Source: Planctomycetota bacterium (GTDB lineage Bacteria > Planctomycetota > UBA1135 > GCA-002686595). Taken from it: a DNA stretch of 64,000 nt. The translations under genes and the position numbers were made by a program. The notes beneath the pieces were generated by a model, which was not told the origin of the DNA, did no database searches, and saw only the letters and a program-made list of their open reading frames with translations. This document shows, piece by piece, positions 28,352 through 37,544 of this stretch; positions within the stretch are counted from its first letter, which is position 1, and every line of letters starts with the position of its first letter. Where the stretch lies: assembly GCA_016714045.1 (NCBI GenBank), contig JADJNY010000015.1, forward strand, positions 744,001 to 808,000. The letters are read 5' to 3'.

Positions 28352-28864
28352 ATGACGACCCCCGAGACCCAGCTCGCGAGCTTCTTCGCGAAGTACGACC
28401 CCAAGATCGCCAAGCTCGGAAAGGCGCTGCGCGTGAAGCTGCGCGCTCGACTGCCGGGGCTCTTCGAGATCGTGTACGTCTACGAGAACCAGGACGCGCT
28501 CGTGCTCTCCTATTCGCCGACCGAGCGCGGCCACGAAGGCGTGTGCGGGCTCGCGGTCTACCCGGACAAGGTGAACCTGTACTTCGGGCAAGGAGCTCGC
28601 CTGTCGAAGTCGGTCCCGAAGGGGCTGCTCCAGGGCAGCGGCAAGACCGTGCGCCATGTCGAGCTGAAGTCGACCGCGGACTTCGAGCGCGCGGAGATCG
28701 AGGCGTTGATCGCCGCCGCGGTGACGCTCGCGAAGTTGCGGCTCGATCCGAGCGCGAAGGGCTCGATGATCGTCAAGGCAGAGGAACAGAGGAAGCGCGC
28801 GCGCCGCGCAGCGAAGACGGCGCAACCGGCGCCGAAGCGGAAGCCGACGAAGCCTCGGGGCTGA
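28352..28864 (+). CDS. DUF1801 domain protein
   Basis: A 170-residue cytoplasmic protein with a single DUF1801-like fold (ASFFAKYDPKIAKLGKALRV, then GVCGLAVYPDKVNLYFGQGA) and a basic, low-complexity tail (KRARRAAKTAQPAPKRKPTK). Function of the family is not known. ATG 28352 is preceded by GGAGG. A short direct repeat (CGATTCCGACGGCAACTTC, and again with two changes) lies about 100 bp upstream. It is the last chromosomal gene before the island's left attachment repeat. Confidence 0.78.
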   Translation: MTTPETQLASFFAKYDPKIAKLGKALRVKLRARLPGLFEIVYVYENQDALVLSYSPTERGHEGVCGLAVYPDKVNLYFGQGARLSKSVPKGLLQGSGKTVRHVELKSTADFERAEIEALIAAAVTLAKLRLDPSAKGSMIVKAEEQRKRARRAAKTAQPAPKRKPTKPRG

Positions 28865-29088
28865 GAGATTCGCGGGCGCCGGCGCTCGGGTCGGCTGAAC
28901 GGGGGCGCCGGCGGACCGCAGTCGCTGTGCGCAGGCGAGCGGAGTGGCAAGGGCGGGCGACCCGGGCTCGGCTCGTCGCTCGTCCCGAACGGACCGGCGC
29001 GGCCCGCGAAGAGGGCAGTCCGATGGCAGTCGGCAACGGCGCCTGCGACGTCGCATCCACCTCGTCCGCCGCAACCCACACGAGATGA

Positions 29089-29147
29089 GCGAGTTAGGTG
29101 GTACGCCCGACGGGATTCGAACCCATGACCTGCGGCTCCGGAGGCCG
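29089..29147. repeat. Left attachment repeat (displaced tRNA-Arg 3' end)
   Basis: 59 bp identical to 59974-60032. It includes the T-arm GATTCGAACCCATGACC and part of the anticodon loop of the tRNA, read on the minus strand, plus 10 bp beyond the CCA end. It is not a functional tRNA because the 5' half is missing; sequence diverges at 29148. Confidence 0.92.
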
Positions 29148-29382
29148 TGGGATGCTGGCCGGTCCGTACCGGATCGCCCGCTGACTTGTCCGCGACGTTC
29201 CTGGCCGTACCCGCCTGTCCTGTCGCGAGAAGCACCGAAGTGGACAGCGTCGTGCTTCGGCAGCCGGGGATCGCTCGAGAACAGCCTCCCGCGTGCGCGC
29301 TCCTCGGCGGTCCCCCGAGACGCCCAGCACCCGATTCTTGGTCAGGAAACGGTGTCTTCGAGCCGATCTCGTGGTATCCAAG

Positions 29383-29405
29383 AACCTTCAACTTTCTTGA
29401 AGGTT
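29383..29405. promoter_or_regulatory. Putative AbiEi operator, 23-bp inverted repeat
   Basis: AACCTTCAA, five bases, TTGAAGGTT: a perfect 9-bp inverted repeat ending six bases before the antitoxin ATG at 29411. AbiEi antitoxins repress their own promoter by binding inverted repeats of this size. The right arm also supplies GAAGG as the likely ribosome-binding site, so bound repressor would cover it. Confidence 0.6.
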
Positions 29406-29410
29406 TCGAA

Positions 29411-30025
29411 ATGGCACCTCGCTCCAGTCGCCGCGCGTTCCAGGCCCTCCGGGCGCTGGCCCACGAACAAGCGGGCTACGTCACGGCCAAGCAGGCCGCC
29501 CGCCTCGGCTACGACTACCCGCACCTCTCCTACCACGTCTCCACGGGGAGCCTGGAGCGCGCGGGTCACGGGCTCTACCGCCTCGTCGACGTGCCGCTCA
29601 CGGAGCACGACGAGCTCGTTCGGCTCGCCTTCTGGAGCCGGGATCGCTCGGGAGCCCCGCAAGCCGTCGTGTCGCACAGGACGGCGCTCGTGGTCCACGA
29701 GCTGACGGAGCTGCTTCCCGGCGTGATCGAGCTGACCGTTCCGCGACGGTTCCAGAAGCCGGCTCCCGCCGGCTGCATGCTCCATCACGCCGAGCTCCCC
29801 GCCGAGGACGTCGAGGCTCACGAAGGCTACTCCGTGACGAAGCCGCTCCGAACCCTCCTCGATGCGGCCACCTCGGACGTTCCGCAGGAGGTGCTGAAGC
29901 AGGCCATCGCCGCGGCGCTCGAACGCGGGAGCGTGCGCCGCTCGTCCCTGCTCGCGCGGGCGCGAGGCACGTCTGGCGAAGCGCGGCTCGTCCGCGCTCT
30001 TCCACGAACCCTGCGGAGCCGATGA
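29411..30025 (+). CDS. abiEi: AbiEi-type antitoxin / transcriptional regulator
   Basis: A 204-residue antitoxin of the type IV AbiE system. The N-terminal winged helix (GYVTAKQAARLGYDYPHLSY, then STGSLERAGHGLYRL) binds DNA. The C-terminal antitoxin domain has the usual PQAVVSHRTALVVHELTELL and a VTKPLRTLLDAA segment. It opposes the nucleotidyltransferase toxin without direct binding and represses the operon. The stop overlaps the toxin start (ATGA), so the pair is translationally coupled. ATG 29411 has GAAGG before it. Confidence 0.85.
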   Translation: MAPRSSRRAFQALRALAHEQAGYVTAKQAARLGYDYPHLSYHVSTGSLERAGHGLYRLVDVPLTEHDELVRLAFWSRDRSGAPQAVVSHRTALVVHELTELLPGVIELTVPRRFQKPAPAGCMLHHAELPAEDVEAHEGYSVTKPLRTLLDAATSDVPQEVLKQAIAAALERGSVRRSSLLARARGTSGEARLVRALPRTLRSR

Positions 30026-30882
30026 TGGCTCGGCGTTTCGAATCGGCGCAGGCGTTCCGCACCTCCTTGGAGACCCGCCTCCGCAGCGAGTCGTCGCGGC
30101 GCGGAGTGCCGGTCGCGACGTTGCGGACGAAGGTGCTCATCGAGCGTCTGCTGGCACGGCTGTTCGCCCGCGAAGACGCGCCCTGGTTGCTCAAAGGCGG
30201 CTACTCGTTCGAGCTTCGGTATCGGCCGCGGGCGAGAACGACGAAGGACATCGACCTGTCGATTCCGGCCGAACGAGGAGGGGCGCTCGGCGCGGTGGTC
30301 GAGGAGCTGCGACGGGCGGCCGAACAAGAACTCGGCGACTTCTTCGTGTTCGAGCTGGGCGAACCGCGCGGCGAGCTGCGTGGTCCTCCAGGGGGCGGTA
30401 CGCGCTTACCCGTGAGCGTGCGCCTCCTCGGCAAGCTCTACGGCGAGTTCCACCTCGATGTCGCGCTCGGCGACCCCGAATTCGGAACGCCAGAGGAGCT
30501 CGTGGGTGAGGACCACCTGGGGTTCGCCGGGCTTCCGCCGCCGCGCGTGCGCTGCATTCGGAAAGAGCAGCAGTTCGCCGAGAAGGTCCACGCGTACACC
30601 TTCCCCTGGACGGATCGGGAGAACACGCGCGTGAAGGACCTTGTCGACCTCGTCGTCCTCATCGAGCGTGGGACACTCGACGCGCCGACACTCCGTCGCG
30701 CCATCGAGGCGACCTTCGCGGCGCGACGTCGACAGCCGATCCCGCTCGAGCTTGAGCCACCTCCGCCTGCGTGGGAGCAGGACTACAGGGTGCTCGCGAC
30801 GGAAGCGGGCGCGGCGGCGGGTGATCTCGGATCCGCATTCACCGCGTTGCGCGAGTTCTGGGCGGCGTTGTCGCCAAGCTGA
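30022..30882 (+). CDS. abiEii: AbiEii-type nucleotidyltransferase toxin
   Basis: A 286-residue DUF1814/AbiEii toxin of the nucleotidyltransferase fold. The core is LLKGGYSFELR (G-G-x motif) followed by TKDIDLSI (the D-x-D pair that binds metal), and the family signature KEQQFAEKVHAY sits in the C-terminal helical half, followed by RVKDLVDLVVLI. Such enzymes add nucleotides to tRNA or bind GTP and stop growth during phage infection. All motifs look intact. The start overlaps the antitoxin stop. Confidence 0.87.
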   Translation: MMARRFESAQAFRTSLETRLRSESSRRGVPVATLRTKVLIERLLARLFAREDAPWLLKGGYSFELRYRPRARTTKDIDLSIPAERGGALGAVVEELRRAAEQELGDFFVFELGEPRGELRGPPGGGTRLPVSVRLLGKLYGEFHLDVALGDPEFGTPEELVGEDHLGFAGLPPPRVRCIRKEQQFAEKVHAYTFPWTDRENTRVKDLVDLVVLIERGTLDAPTLRRAIEATFAARRRQPIPLELEPPPPAWEQDYRVLATEAGAAAGDLGSAFTALREFWAALSPS

Positions 30883-31180
30883 AAGCTCTGACCCTTCCCG
30901 AGACGGGGAGTGAGAACGGGCACCTCCGCGTGCGCTCACGCGATGGCGCGCAGACCCAGGGGGGCCGCTCCTGATCGGGGTCTCCACTGCGAATCGACCT
31001 GGATCGCCCCGAGAAGCGCCGGAACCGCCGCAAGTCGTTGATTCTCGATCACAGGCCCATGCTGCATCCGCTGTTGCTGGCCGAGCCGAAGCTCGGCAAC
31101 CACAGCGACTTGTCTCCACGTTCGCCTCACGGCGCGAACTCCTCGGCCCCAGCCAGGAACGCCCAACCGGAAGCGCGAGC

Positions 31181-32257
31181 ATGCCGACCACGACGCCCCT
31201 CCGACTCTCCTGCCCCTCTCCCTCCTGTTCGAAACAGCCTGCCCAGAACCTCGTGCGGCACTCGCTCCTTCACACGCGGAGAGGATCGACCCAGCGCTGG
31301 CGCTGCAAGACGTGCGGACGAACCTTCACCCGCCGCAGCGGGACGCCGTATCATCGCTTGCGCAACCCGCCTTCCCGATTTGACCGGGTTGTCCAGATGA
31401 GCGTCGAAGGCTCGAGCAAGGCATCGATTGCGCGCGTGAACGGCATCTCGCCGGCCACGGTGGATCGTTGGACGCTGCGTGCGTCGCGGGAGGCGGCGCG
31501 CTTTGGCGACCGCACGCTGCGAGACGTGAGCGCGACGGAGCTTCAAGCCGACGAGCTGCGCGGTTTCACGGAGAGCAAGAAGAGCCGGCAGTTCGTGTTC
31601 GTCGCGCTGGAGGTCGGCGCGCGGCTGTGGCTCAGCACGGTCGTCGGGCGCCGAACGAAGCGGAGCACACGGCTGTTGGCGCGTGATTCGCGCCGGCGCG
31701 TGTCGTTCGGTCAGGAGCGCGTGCTGATCGCGACCGACCCGTTCCGCTACTACCGGCACGAGCTGTCGAAGGCGTGGGGGTCGACGTGCTTGCACGTCGA
31801 GTCGAGCAAAGCGATCCAGGGCGGGCGGGTGAGGCGCGTGCGCAACACGATCACGAACGGCCCGCACTGGCAGCTCGAGCGCGTGCTGGCGCGGTGCGAG
31901 GACTCGAAGCAGCCGAATACGAGCTACATCGAGCGGCTCAACCTGTTCATTCGCCGCTCGCTCAGCTATCTGCACCGGCGGACGAACAGCATGGCGCGGC
32001 GACACAGGAAGCTGGAAGAGGCGGTTAAGCTGCTGCAGTGCTACTACAACTTCGTGCGGCCGCACTCGGCGTTGCCGCACAGCAATCGCAAGAACATGAA
32101 GACGCCGGCGATGCAAGCTGGGCTGGTCACGCGCCGGCTCACGCTGAGGGACATCTTCATGTCGTTCGGGCCGCGGGCGAAGCTGCCGTGGCTCGTCAAC
32201 CCGGAGGCGAGGCATGAGTGGAAAAGGGATTGGGAATGCGTACCCAGCAACAGTTAG
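31181..32257 (+). CDS. IS1-like transposase with zinc-ribbon N-terminus
   Basis: A 358-residue transposase. A Cys-rich zinc ribbon opens it (CPSPSCSKQPAQ and CKTCGRTFTRRSG), followed by an HTH (SKASIARVNGISPATVDRW). The DDE core begins at ADELRGF, with a probable second Asp in ATDPFRYY and a C-terminal segment NTSYIERLNLFIRRSLSYLH then RPHSAL. The Glu in SYIERLN is likely the third catalytic residue. The order resembles IS1-family fusions of InsA and InsB. No terminal inverted repeats could be defined with confidence, so the element's ends are not given. Confidence 0.8.
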   Translation: MPTTTPLRLSCPSPSCSKQPAQNLVRHSLLHTRRGSTQRWRCKTCGRTFTRRSGTPYHRLRNPPSRFDRVVQMSVEGSSKASIARVNGISPATVDRWTLRASREAARFGDRTLRDVSATELQADELRGFTESKKSRQFVFVALEVGARLWLSTVVGRRTKRSTRLLARDSRRRVSFGQERVLIATDPFRYYRHELSKAWGSTCLHVESSKAIQGGRVRRVRNTITNGPHWQLERVLARCEDSKQPNTSYIERLNLFIRRSLSYLHRRTNSMARRHRKLEEAVKLLQCYYNFVRPHSALPHSNRKNMKTPAMQAGLVTRRLTLRDIFMSFGPRAKLPWLVNPEARHEWKRDWECVPSNS

Positions 32258-32452
32258 TGGAGGGTCTACCACCCAGACGGAAGTGAAAACACGGCAGAAA
32301 CGGATGCTCGCGAGCGCGAACTCTATCGTGAAGAAAGGGATTGCCTGGGCGAAAATACCAAGAGTGCATGCGACGGCGTTAGCGATTACAACGGGTGCCG
32401 ACAGGTGATTGACGATCGGTTCTTGTACCTCAATGACCTGGCTAAGGAGTGA
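32258..32452 (+). pseudogene. 5'-truncated gene fragment next to the transposase
   Basis: Directly after the transposase stop, a 64-codon frame without any start codon reads as plausible protein (WRVYHPDGSENTAETDARER, then GCRQVIDDRFLYLNDLAKE) and ends at TGA 32450-32452. Its AT-richer codons match the next gene (32458), whose AAGGAG ribosome-binding site overlaps this stop. The simplest reading is that IS insertion removed the 5' part of the first gene of a two-gene unit. Confidence 0.45.
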
Positions 32453-32457
32453 TCACA

Positions 32458-33567
32458 GTGTTCCTGTTAATGAGGCAGATCGCACTAATGAAGAAGCTTG
32501 TAGCATCATTCGCAGTCGTGTTGGGCACCGACGGAGCATCGTCCGAATTGCCGCAAACGGACTTGGCATGTCCCGTTTCCTCCGCAGTGCCCCCGCAGGC
32601 CGATAGGGTAGTCACGTCGGAGACTTCACCACATGTTATTGCCCTCGTAGATGCAAGGACGTGTAGACTGAGTGACTCCGTTGTTGAGCTAAAGCAAACG
32701 AACTCACTTAAGCTCGCTTCGTTATCGGGGAGTACCGATCCCGCTTGGCTCATGACTAATCCCGAGCTTGCGCTGCCTCGTGTGCTTGGGGTAGTCGATG
32801 ACGGCCGAGTGGTGTGTCTGTATCCACGTGTGAGCAGGATCATATTGCATTCACTTGGTGGTGATGACAGTGACAGGTTTGTGACGATCGAAGACCCAAT
32901 TAGCCGAGCCCTGACTGAGTGCTCACGAGTCCAGGCGTGTCTGTTCCGCCGAGATACAGTCTTTATAACAGGACGGAGCTACTACGGAGCATTGTCCTCA
33001 TCGGGGCTTGCGGTCAATTTTGACAACGGCCAAGTGGATTTGATTGACCAGCCGAAACGAGCTGCATCATCACTTGTGCGTGGCGGGTACGTTGCGCTTT
33101 GGTGCGAAGGTGGGACGACGGCATGGTTTGACGGTGACGGCGTGCAATTACTTCGTGGCAGCCAGGGTGATAGAAAGACGATTATCCCGGAGGGCAGATC
33201 CGTCGCGCCAAGTTTGTTGTGTGCGTCGGGAGCGTCCGACGGCGCGTTTTCTGTCGTAACTAAGTCAATCGCCAAAGATGAGAAGTACTTGTGCTACTTG
33301 ACCGTGCTAGCGCTAGATGGGACCAGCATCTTCGAGGTTTCCCTCCCGCGCGAGATTGGACTCAATATTAGTTCAGTTGCTAGGATTGGATGTTGGTGGC
33401 TCTTGTGCTCGGAGGCCGGGGTGTTTGCAATCGATGCGCAGTCCCAGACGTGTGCCAAGACAAATGTCGCCGGGGGGGCAGCGCGGGTATGGTCGGACGC
33501 ATCGATGAGGGTTGCGATGTGGAGGCCCGGAGGGCTAGTCGTGGAGTGGTACGCAACAACGCAGTAG
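32458..33567 (+). CDS. Hypothetical protein, beta-propeller-like, AT-rich
   Basis: A 369-residue protein of unknown family. It shows repeated beta-strand stretches with Gly/Asp turns (RVLGVVDDGRVVCLYPRVSR; GYVALWCEGGTTAWFDGDGV; YLCYLTVLALDGTSIFEVSL) spaced about 40-60 residues apart, as in WD/Kelch-like propellers. A mildly hydrophobic N-terminus (MKKLVASFAVVLG) could be a weak export signal. GTG 32458 is chosen for its AAGGAG eight bases upstream. Codon use is clearly AT-richer than the chromosome, which points to recent acquisition. Confidence 0.62.
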   Translation: MFLLMRQIALMKKLVASFAVVLGTDGASSELPQTDLACPVSSAVPPQADRVVTSETSPHVIALVDARTCRLSDSVVELKQTNSLKLASLSGSTDPAWLMTNPELALPRVLGVVDDGRVVCLYPRVSRIILHSLGGDDSDRFVTIEDPISRALTECSRVQACLFRRDTVFITGRSYYGALSSSGLAVNFDNGQVDLIDQPKRAASSLVRGGYVALWCEGGTTAWFDGDGVQLLRGSQGDRKTIIPEGRSVAPSLLCASGASDGAFSVVTKSIAKDEKYLCYLTVLALDGTSIFEVSLPREIGLNISSVARIGCWWLLCSEAGVFAIDAQSQTCAKTNVAGGAARVWSDASMRVAMWRPGGLVVEWYATTQ

Positions 33568-34386
33568 TCGCGCCGCTAAGAACCAGGAATGCAGAGCTGC
33601 CGACCTCTGCGTTAGAGCGTCTAATAGGATCCTCATGTGAAGAGAGTCTAGCAGGAGGTGACCGCCGCGCGGAGTCCGCATGAACCTCCGGCCCGGAATC
33701 GCAACAATCGCCGGCATGGGTCGACGCGAGCACATGCAGAAGTGGTTGGCCCGTCGTGGGCGCTTCGGCCTGGCGCTGCGCGATTCATCCGAGGTGTCAG
33801 TGGACGGGGCATCATCGGTGTTCACAGCTGGCGCTGGTGCCTCAGTGTCGTTGACACTGCGGAGCAGGTGACATGATAGTGTCATAGCAAACCGAGGTTG
33901 ATGCAGTCTAATCGAATGGCGCCCAATCGCGAGAAGCATTGGACGCCAGGAGTTCGCCAAAGCGCGGTTATTTCTTTGTCATCGTGGAGTCCCATTCGAC
34001 AGGAAATCGGACGCTCCCGGCGGGACCTTGCCTCCGAACACCCCCACCACGCCCCCGATTGCGCCCCTCGCGGACTACCCCCCACGTGGCGATCCTGCAC
34101 AAACGCTTGATTCACTACACCTTGCGCGCGGACTAGCGGCCGCGCCTGCCATTCTGCCGGTGGTGTGTGGTGCTGTTTGCTTTCTGCACCCAAACAGCAC
34201 CCCATCGCCACCACGTCACCAATGCCTCGTTCAAGCGCGCAGCGCTCACGCCACTGCGCTTGATCATCGCCCCTCCATCACCTATCCTGCGCGCAGTCCC
34301 GAGGCGTAACTCCAAGGCCGTCCCCACGACGGCACCAATTCCAAGGCCTCACAGCCCCCCGCGTCCACGCGGGGCACGGAGTTGGC
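33568..34386. other. Intergenic stretch in the island, no gene seen
   Basis: These 819 bp between the AT-rich gene and the ParB-methylase carry only short frames without coding bias. Composition is intermediate. It may be the scar between two separately acquired blocks. No tRNA, terminator or repeat longer than about 10 bp was noticed. Confidence 0.45.
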
Positions 34387-35667
34387 ATGCGCAAGGAGAA
34401 CCTGGCCGTCGAGTGGGTCTCGCTCGCTCGACTGTTTTTGTCGCCCACGAATCCGCGGCACAACGACGAGGCCATCGAGCCCGTTTCCGCGTCCCTGCGC
34501 CGGTTCGGCTGGCGCCAGCCCTTGGTTGCCAAACCCTCCGGCGAGGTGATCGCGGGCAACACCCGCCTCAAGGCCGCGACGCGGCTTGGGTTCACCGAGG
34601 TCCCCGTGGTCTGGTTCGAAGGTTCTGACCTCGACGCGACGGCCTACCAGATCGCCGACAACAAGACCCACGAGTACGCCTCCTGGAACAACGCCGTCCT
34701 CGCCCAGTTGCTCCAGGAACTGCGCGCGGAAGACTCCCTCAGCGGAGTCGGCTTCGATGCCTCCGCGATCGACGAGCTCCTGGCCGAACTCGCCCAGAGC
34801 CAAACGTCACCCCCAGTGCTGGATGACCCGGGTCCGGGTGAAGTTCCAACGTCACCCATCGCGCTCCGAGGTGATGTTTGGCTGCTCGGCGACCATCGCC
34901 TCCTGTGCGGCGACTCGACCAGCGCCGAAGACGTCGCGCGCCTGCTCCAGGGCGAACGTGTCGCGCTGCTCTCGACCGATCCTCCCTACTGCGTCAACTA
35001 CACGGGGAAGGACCGGCCGATCCACGACGGCAAGCCATCAGGCAAGGATTGGACGCACGTCTACCGCGAGGTCGACATCAAGGACCTGGGCGTCTTCCTC
35101 GATGGCGTCTTCCAGGCCACGCTGCCGCACCTCGAGGAGGCGAGCGCCATCTACATGTGGCACGCCCACGTCCAGCAGCCGACGATCGCGGCCGCGTTCC
35201 AGCGCCACGGCCTGCTCTTGCACCAGGTGCTCGTCTGGGTGAAGCCCTGCGCGGTCTTCGGCCACTCCTACTACCGCTGGCGCCACGAGCCCTGCGCCTT
35301 CGGCTGGCGCCAGGGGAGCAAGCCCCAGCACGGGATCGGCCAGCTCGACACGGTCTGGGAGGCGGACTGGGAGGGCAAGGCGCGCTTCTCATGCTTCCAC
35401 CCGACCTCGAAGCCGACGCGGCTCTTCGAGATCCCGATCCAGCAGCACACGAAGGTTGGCGACCTCGTACTCGAGCCCTTCTCGGGCTCGGGCTCGCAGA
35501 TCATCGCGGCCGAGAAGCTCGGTCGGCGCTGCCGGGCGATGGAGCTCCAGCCTGCCTTCGTCGACGGCACGATCGAGCGCTGGCAGAAGGCGACCGGCAA
35601 GGAGGCGCGCCTTGAAGCGAGCGGCGAGACGTTCGCAGCCGTCACGAGGCAGAGGAAGGCCACGTGA
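34387..35667 (+). CDS. ParB-like nuclease domain fused to DNA methyltransferase
   Basis: A 426-residue phage-type modification enzyme. Residues about 8-100 form a ParB/Spo0J N-terminal domain (LFLSPTNPRHNDEAIEPVSA, VIAGNTRLKAA). The methyltransferase follows, with motif IV DPPY (198-201) and the SAM-binding EPFSGSGSQIIAAEKLGRRC near 365-385; the order IV then I is the beta class, compatible with N4-cytosine or N6-adenine methylation. It overlaps the next gene by 4 bp (stop in GTGA), so it is expressed with the terminase genes. It may protect element DNA. Confidence 0.87.
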   Translation: MRKENLAVEWVSLARLFLSPTNPRHNDEAIEPVSASLRRFGWRQPLVAKPSGEVIAGNTRLKAATRLGFTEVPVVWFEGSDLDATAYQIADNKTHEYASWNNAVLAQLLQELRAEDSLSGVGFDASAIDELLAELAQSQTSPPVLDDPGPGEVPTSPIALRGDVWLLGDHRLLCGDSTSAEDVARLLQGERVALLSTDPPYCVNYTGKDRPIHDGKPSGKDWTHVYREVDIKDLGVFLDGVFQATLPHLEEASAIYMWHAHVQQPTIAAAFQRHGLLLHQVLVWVKPCAVFGHSYYRWRHEPCAFGWRQGSKPQHGIGQLDTVWEADWEGKARFSCFHPTSKPTRLFEIPIQQHTKVGDLVLEPFSGSGSQIIAAEKLGRRCRAMELQPAFVDGTIERWQKATGKEARLEASGETFAAVTRQRKAT

Positions 35668-36122
35668 ACCGCAAGCTCCCCACGGACGCGTTTGACTTCT
35701 ACTTCTCGCTGGGACCTGGTCGCAGCTACCAGCTGGTCGCGGAGAAGTACGGCGTGCACCGGCGCACCGTGACGGCCCTCGCCGGCCGCGAGGGCTGGCA
35801 AGCGCGCATCGTCGAGCTCGAACGTCGCGCGCGGGAGCGCACGGACACCAAGGTCGTCGAGACCATCGAGGCCATGCAGCAGCGCCACCTGAAGAGCCTG
35901 CAGGCGGTCCTCGGTCGTGTGCTCGAGGTCCTGTGCGCGATGCCGCTCTCCTCGGCGATGGAGGCGGTGCGAGCGATCGAGATGGTCATTCGCCAAGAGC
36001 GGCTCGTGCGCGGCGAGCCGACCGACCGGGCGGCACTCGAAGTCGAAGAGTTGATCCGGCGCGAGTACGATCGCTGGCTCGAGAAGGACGCGGGAGGGAG
36101 CGATGGCGCGCCGGCTAAGTAA
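35664..36122 (+). CDS. Terminase small subunit-like protein
   Basis: A 152-residue protein with an N-terminal helix-turn-helix (RSYQLVAEKYGVHRRTVTAL) followed by a long coiled helix (QARIVELERRARERTDTKVV) and an oligomerisation region, the layout of phage small terminases that recognise packaging sites. It starts at GTG 35664 inside the methylase stop and runs 20 bp into the large terminase gene. The assignment rests mostly on position and fold pattern. Confidence 0.7.
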   Translation: MNRKLPTDAFDFYFSLGPGRSYQLVAEKYGVHRRTVTALAGREGWQARIVELERRARERTDTKVVETIEAMQQRHLKSLQAVLGRVLEVLCAMPLSSAMEAVRAIEMVIRQERLVRGEPTDRAALEVEELIRREYDRWLEKDAGGSDGAPAK

Positions 36123-37407
36123 GCGAGCGCTCTTCAAGGACCTGGGGTACGAGCCGCACGCGGGGCAGCTCGCGGTGCACCTCTCGAAGGCACCACGGCG
36201 CGTGCTGGCGTCGGGCGTGCGCTGGGGAAAAACCCTGTGCGCGGCGATGGAAGCGCTCGCGGCGGCACTCGAACCGCGCGAGCGTTCGATCGGTTGGGTG
36301 GTCGCGCCGACGTACGACCTCAGCGAAAGGGTCTTCAGCCAGGTCGTGATCACAGCCGCGAGCCACCTGCGCCACCGCATCGTCTCCTTGAAGGAGCACG
36401 AGCACCGCATCGTCCTGCGCAACATGGGAGGAGGCCTCTCCGAGATCCGTGGGAAGTCGGCTGACAATCCTGTCTCGCTGCTCGGCGAGGGCCTCGACTT
36501 CCTGATCATCGACGAGGCCTCGCGGCTGAAACCCGCCATCTGGGAGAGCCACCTCTCGCAGCGCCTGATCGACAAGAAGGGCTGGGCGCTCCTGATCTCG
36601 ACGCCGCGCGGCAAGGGCTGGCTCTACGAGCTGTGGCGGCGCGGACAAGAGCAGCGCGACCCCGCCTACGAGAGCTGGAACGCACCGTCTTGGACCAACC
36701 CCAGGCTCGATCGCGAGCTCATCGAGGGCGAACGCGCACGGCTGCCCGAGCGCGTCTTTCGTCAGGAGTTCGGTGCAGAATTCCTCGAAGGGTCGGGCTC
36801 GGTGTTTCGGTACGTGCGCGAGGCCGCGACGGGCAGTTTTCAGGAGCCGGAAGGAGACCAGTACTACGTGGCGGGGCTCGCCCTCGCCAAGGTCGAGGCC
36901 GTCGCGGTCTCGGTGGTGATGAACCGCAAGGGAGAGGCGGTGTGCGTCGACCGTTTCCACCGGCTCGACTGGGGACTGCAGGTGAAGCGCATCTCGGCCG
37001 CCTGCGAGCGCTTCAACAACGCCTCGGTCTTGGTCGACACGACCGGGGCGGGTGAGCCGATCTACGAGGCCTTGCGCGCGGCGGGCTGCTACGTGGACCC
37101 GTATCCCTTCACGCAGCGCTCGAAGAACTCCCTGATCAACAACCTCTCGCTCCTGCTGGAGCGGCGCAAGCTCGTGATCCCCAGGCCAGAACTGTGGCCC
37201 GAGGGGATCGAGGAGCTGGAGGCGTTCGAGTACTCCGTGACGGAAGCGGGCAGCGTGCGCACCAGCGCCCCCAGTGGGATTCACGACGACTGCGTGATCG
37301 GGCTCGCGCTCGCTGCGTGGCAATTCAAGAACGACCCCGGGCCTTCACGGTTCATCGTGCTGCCGAACCCTTGGGAGCGGCGCAAAGAGCGCTTCCAACG
37401 CAGGTAA
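36103..37407 (+). CDS. Terminase large subunit, nuclease site altered
   Basis: A 434-residue packaging ATPase. The Walker A is SGVRWGKT (38-45), Walker B is LDFLIIDEAS (131-140), and the coupling motif STPRGKGW follows, so the motor looks intact. The C-terminal RNase H-like nuclease should begin with G-x-D; here it reads AGLALAKVEA (257-266), with Ala260 at the expected Asp. Other acidic residues remain (VDTTGAG; GIHDDCV). No portal, capsid or tail gene follows. This fits a satellite or decayed prophage module rather than a full phage. Confidence 0.85.
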   Translation: MARRLSKRALFKDLGYEPHAGQLAVHLSKAPRRVLASGVRWGKTLCAAMEALAAALEPRERSIGWVVAPTYDLSERVFSQVVITAASHLRHRIVSLKEHEHRIVLRNMGGGLSEIRGKSADNPVSLLGEGLDFLIIDEASRLKPAIWESHLSQRLIDKKGWALLISTPRGKGWLYELWRRGQEQRDPAYESWNAPSWTNPRLDRELIEGERARLPERVFRQEFGAEFLEGSGSVFRYVREAATGSFQEPEGDQYYVAGLALAKVEAVAVSVVMNRKGEAVCVDRFHRLDWGLQVKRISAACERFNNASVLVDTTGAGEPIYEALRAAGCYVDPYPFTQRSKNSLINNLSLLLERRKLVIPRPELWPEGIEELEAFEYSVTEAGSVRTSAPSGIHDDCVIGLALAAWQFKNDPGPSRFIVLPNPWERRKERFQRR

Positions 37408-37544
37408 CGGGTGTGCTTGGGACACAAGCTCGCACGTGTGCGCGAGATGTGTCGTCCAGATCTGGGGGCAGGCTCCTCCCTTGTGCCGCGCGTCGAGGCT
37501 CCATGTGTCCACGCGCCCGAAGTGGGCGCTTGGAGAACCTGCAC

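Noticed and set aside
31181..32257. Terminal inverted repeats of the IS1-like element (AGTGGAG at 32257 versus CTCCACT at 30983)
   Set aside because: Only seven matching bases; too short to define ends.
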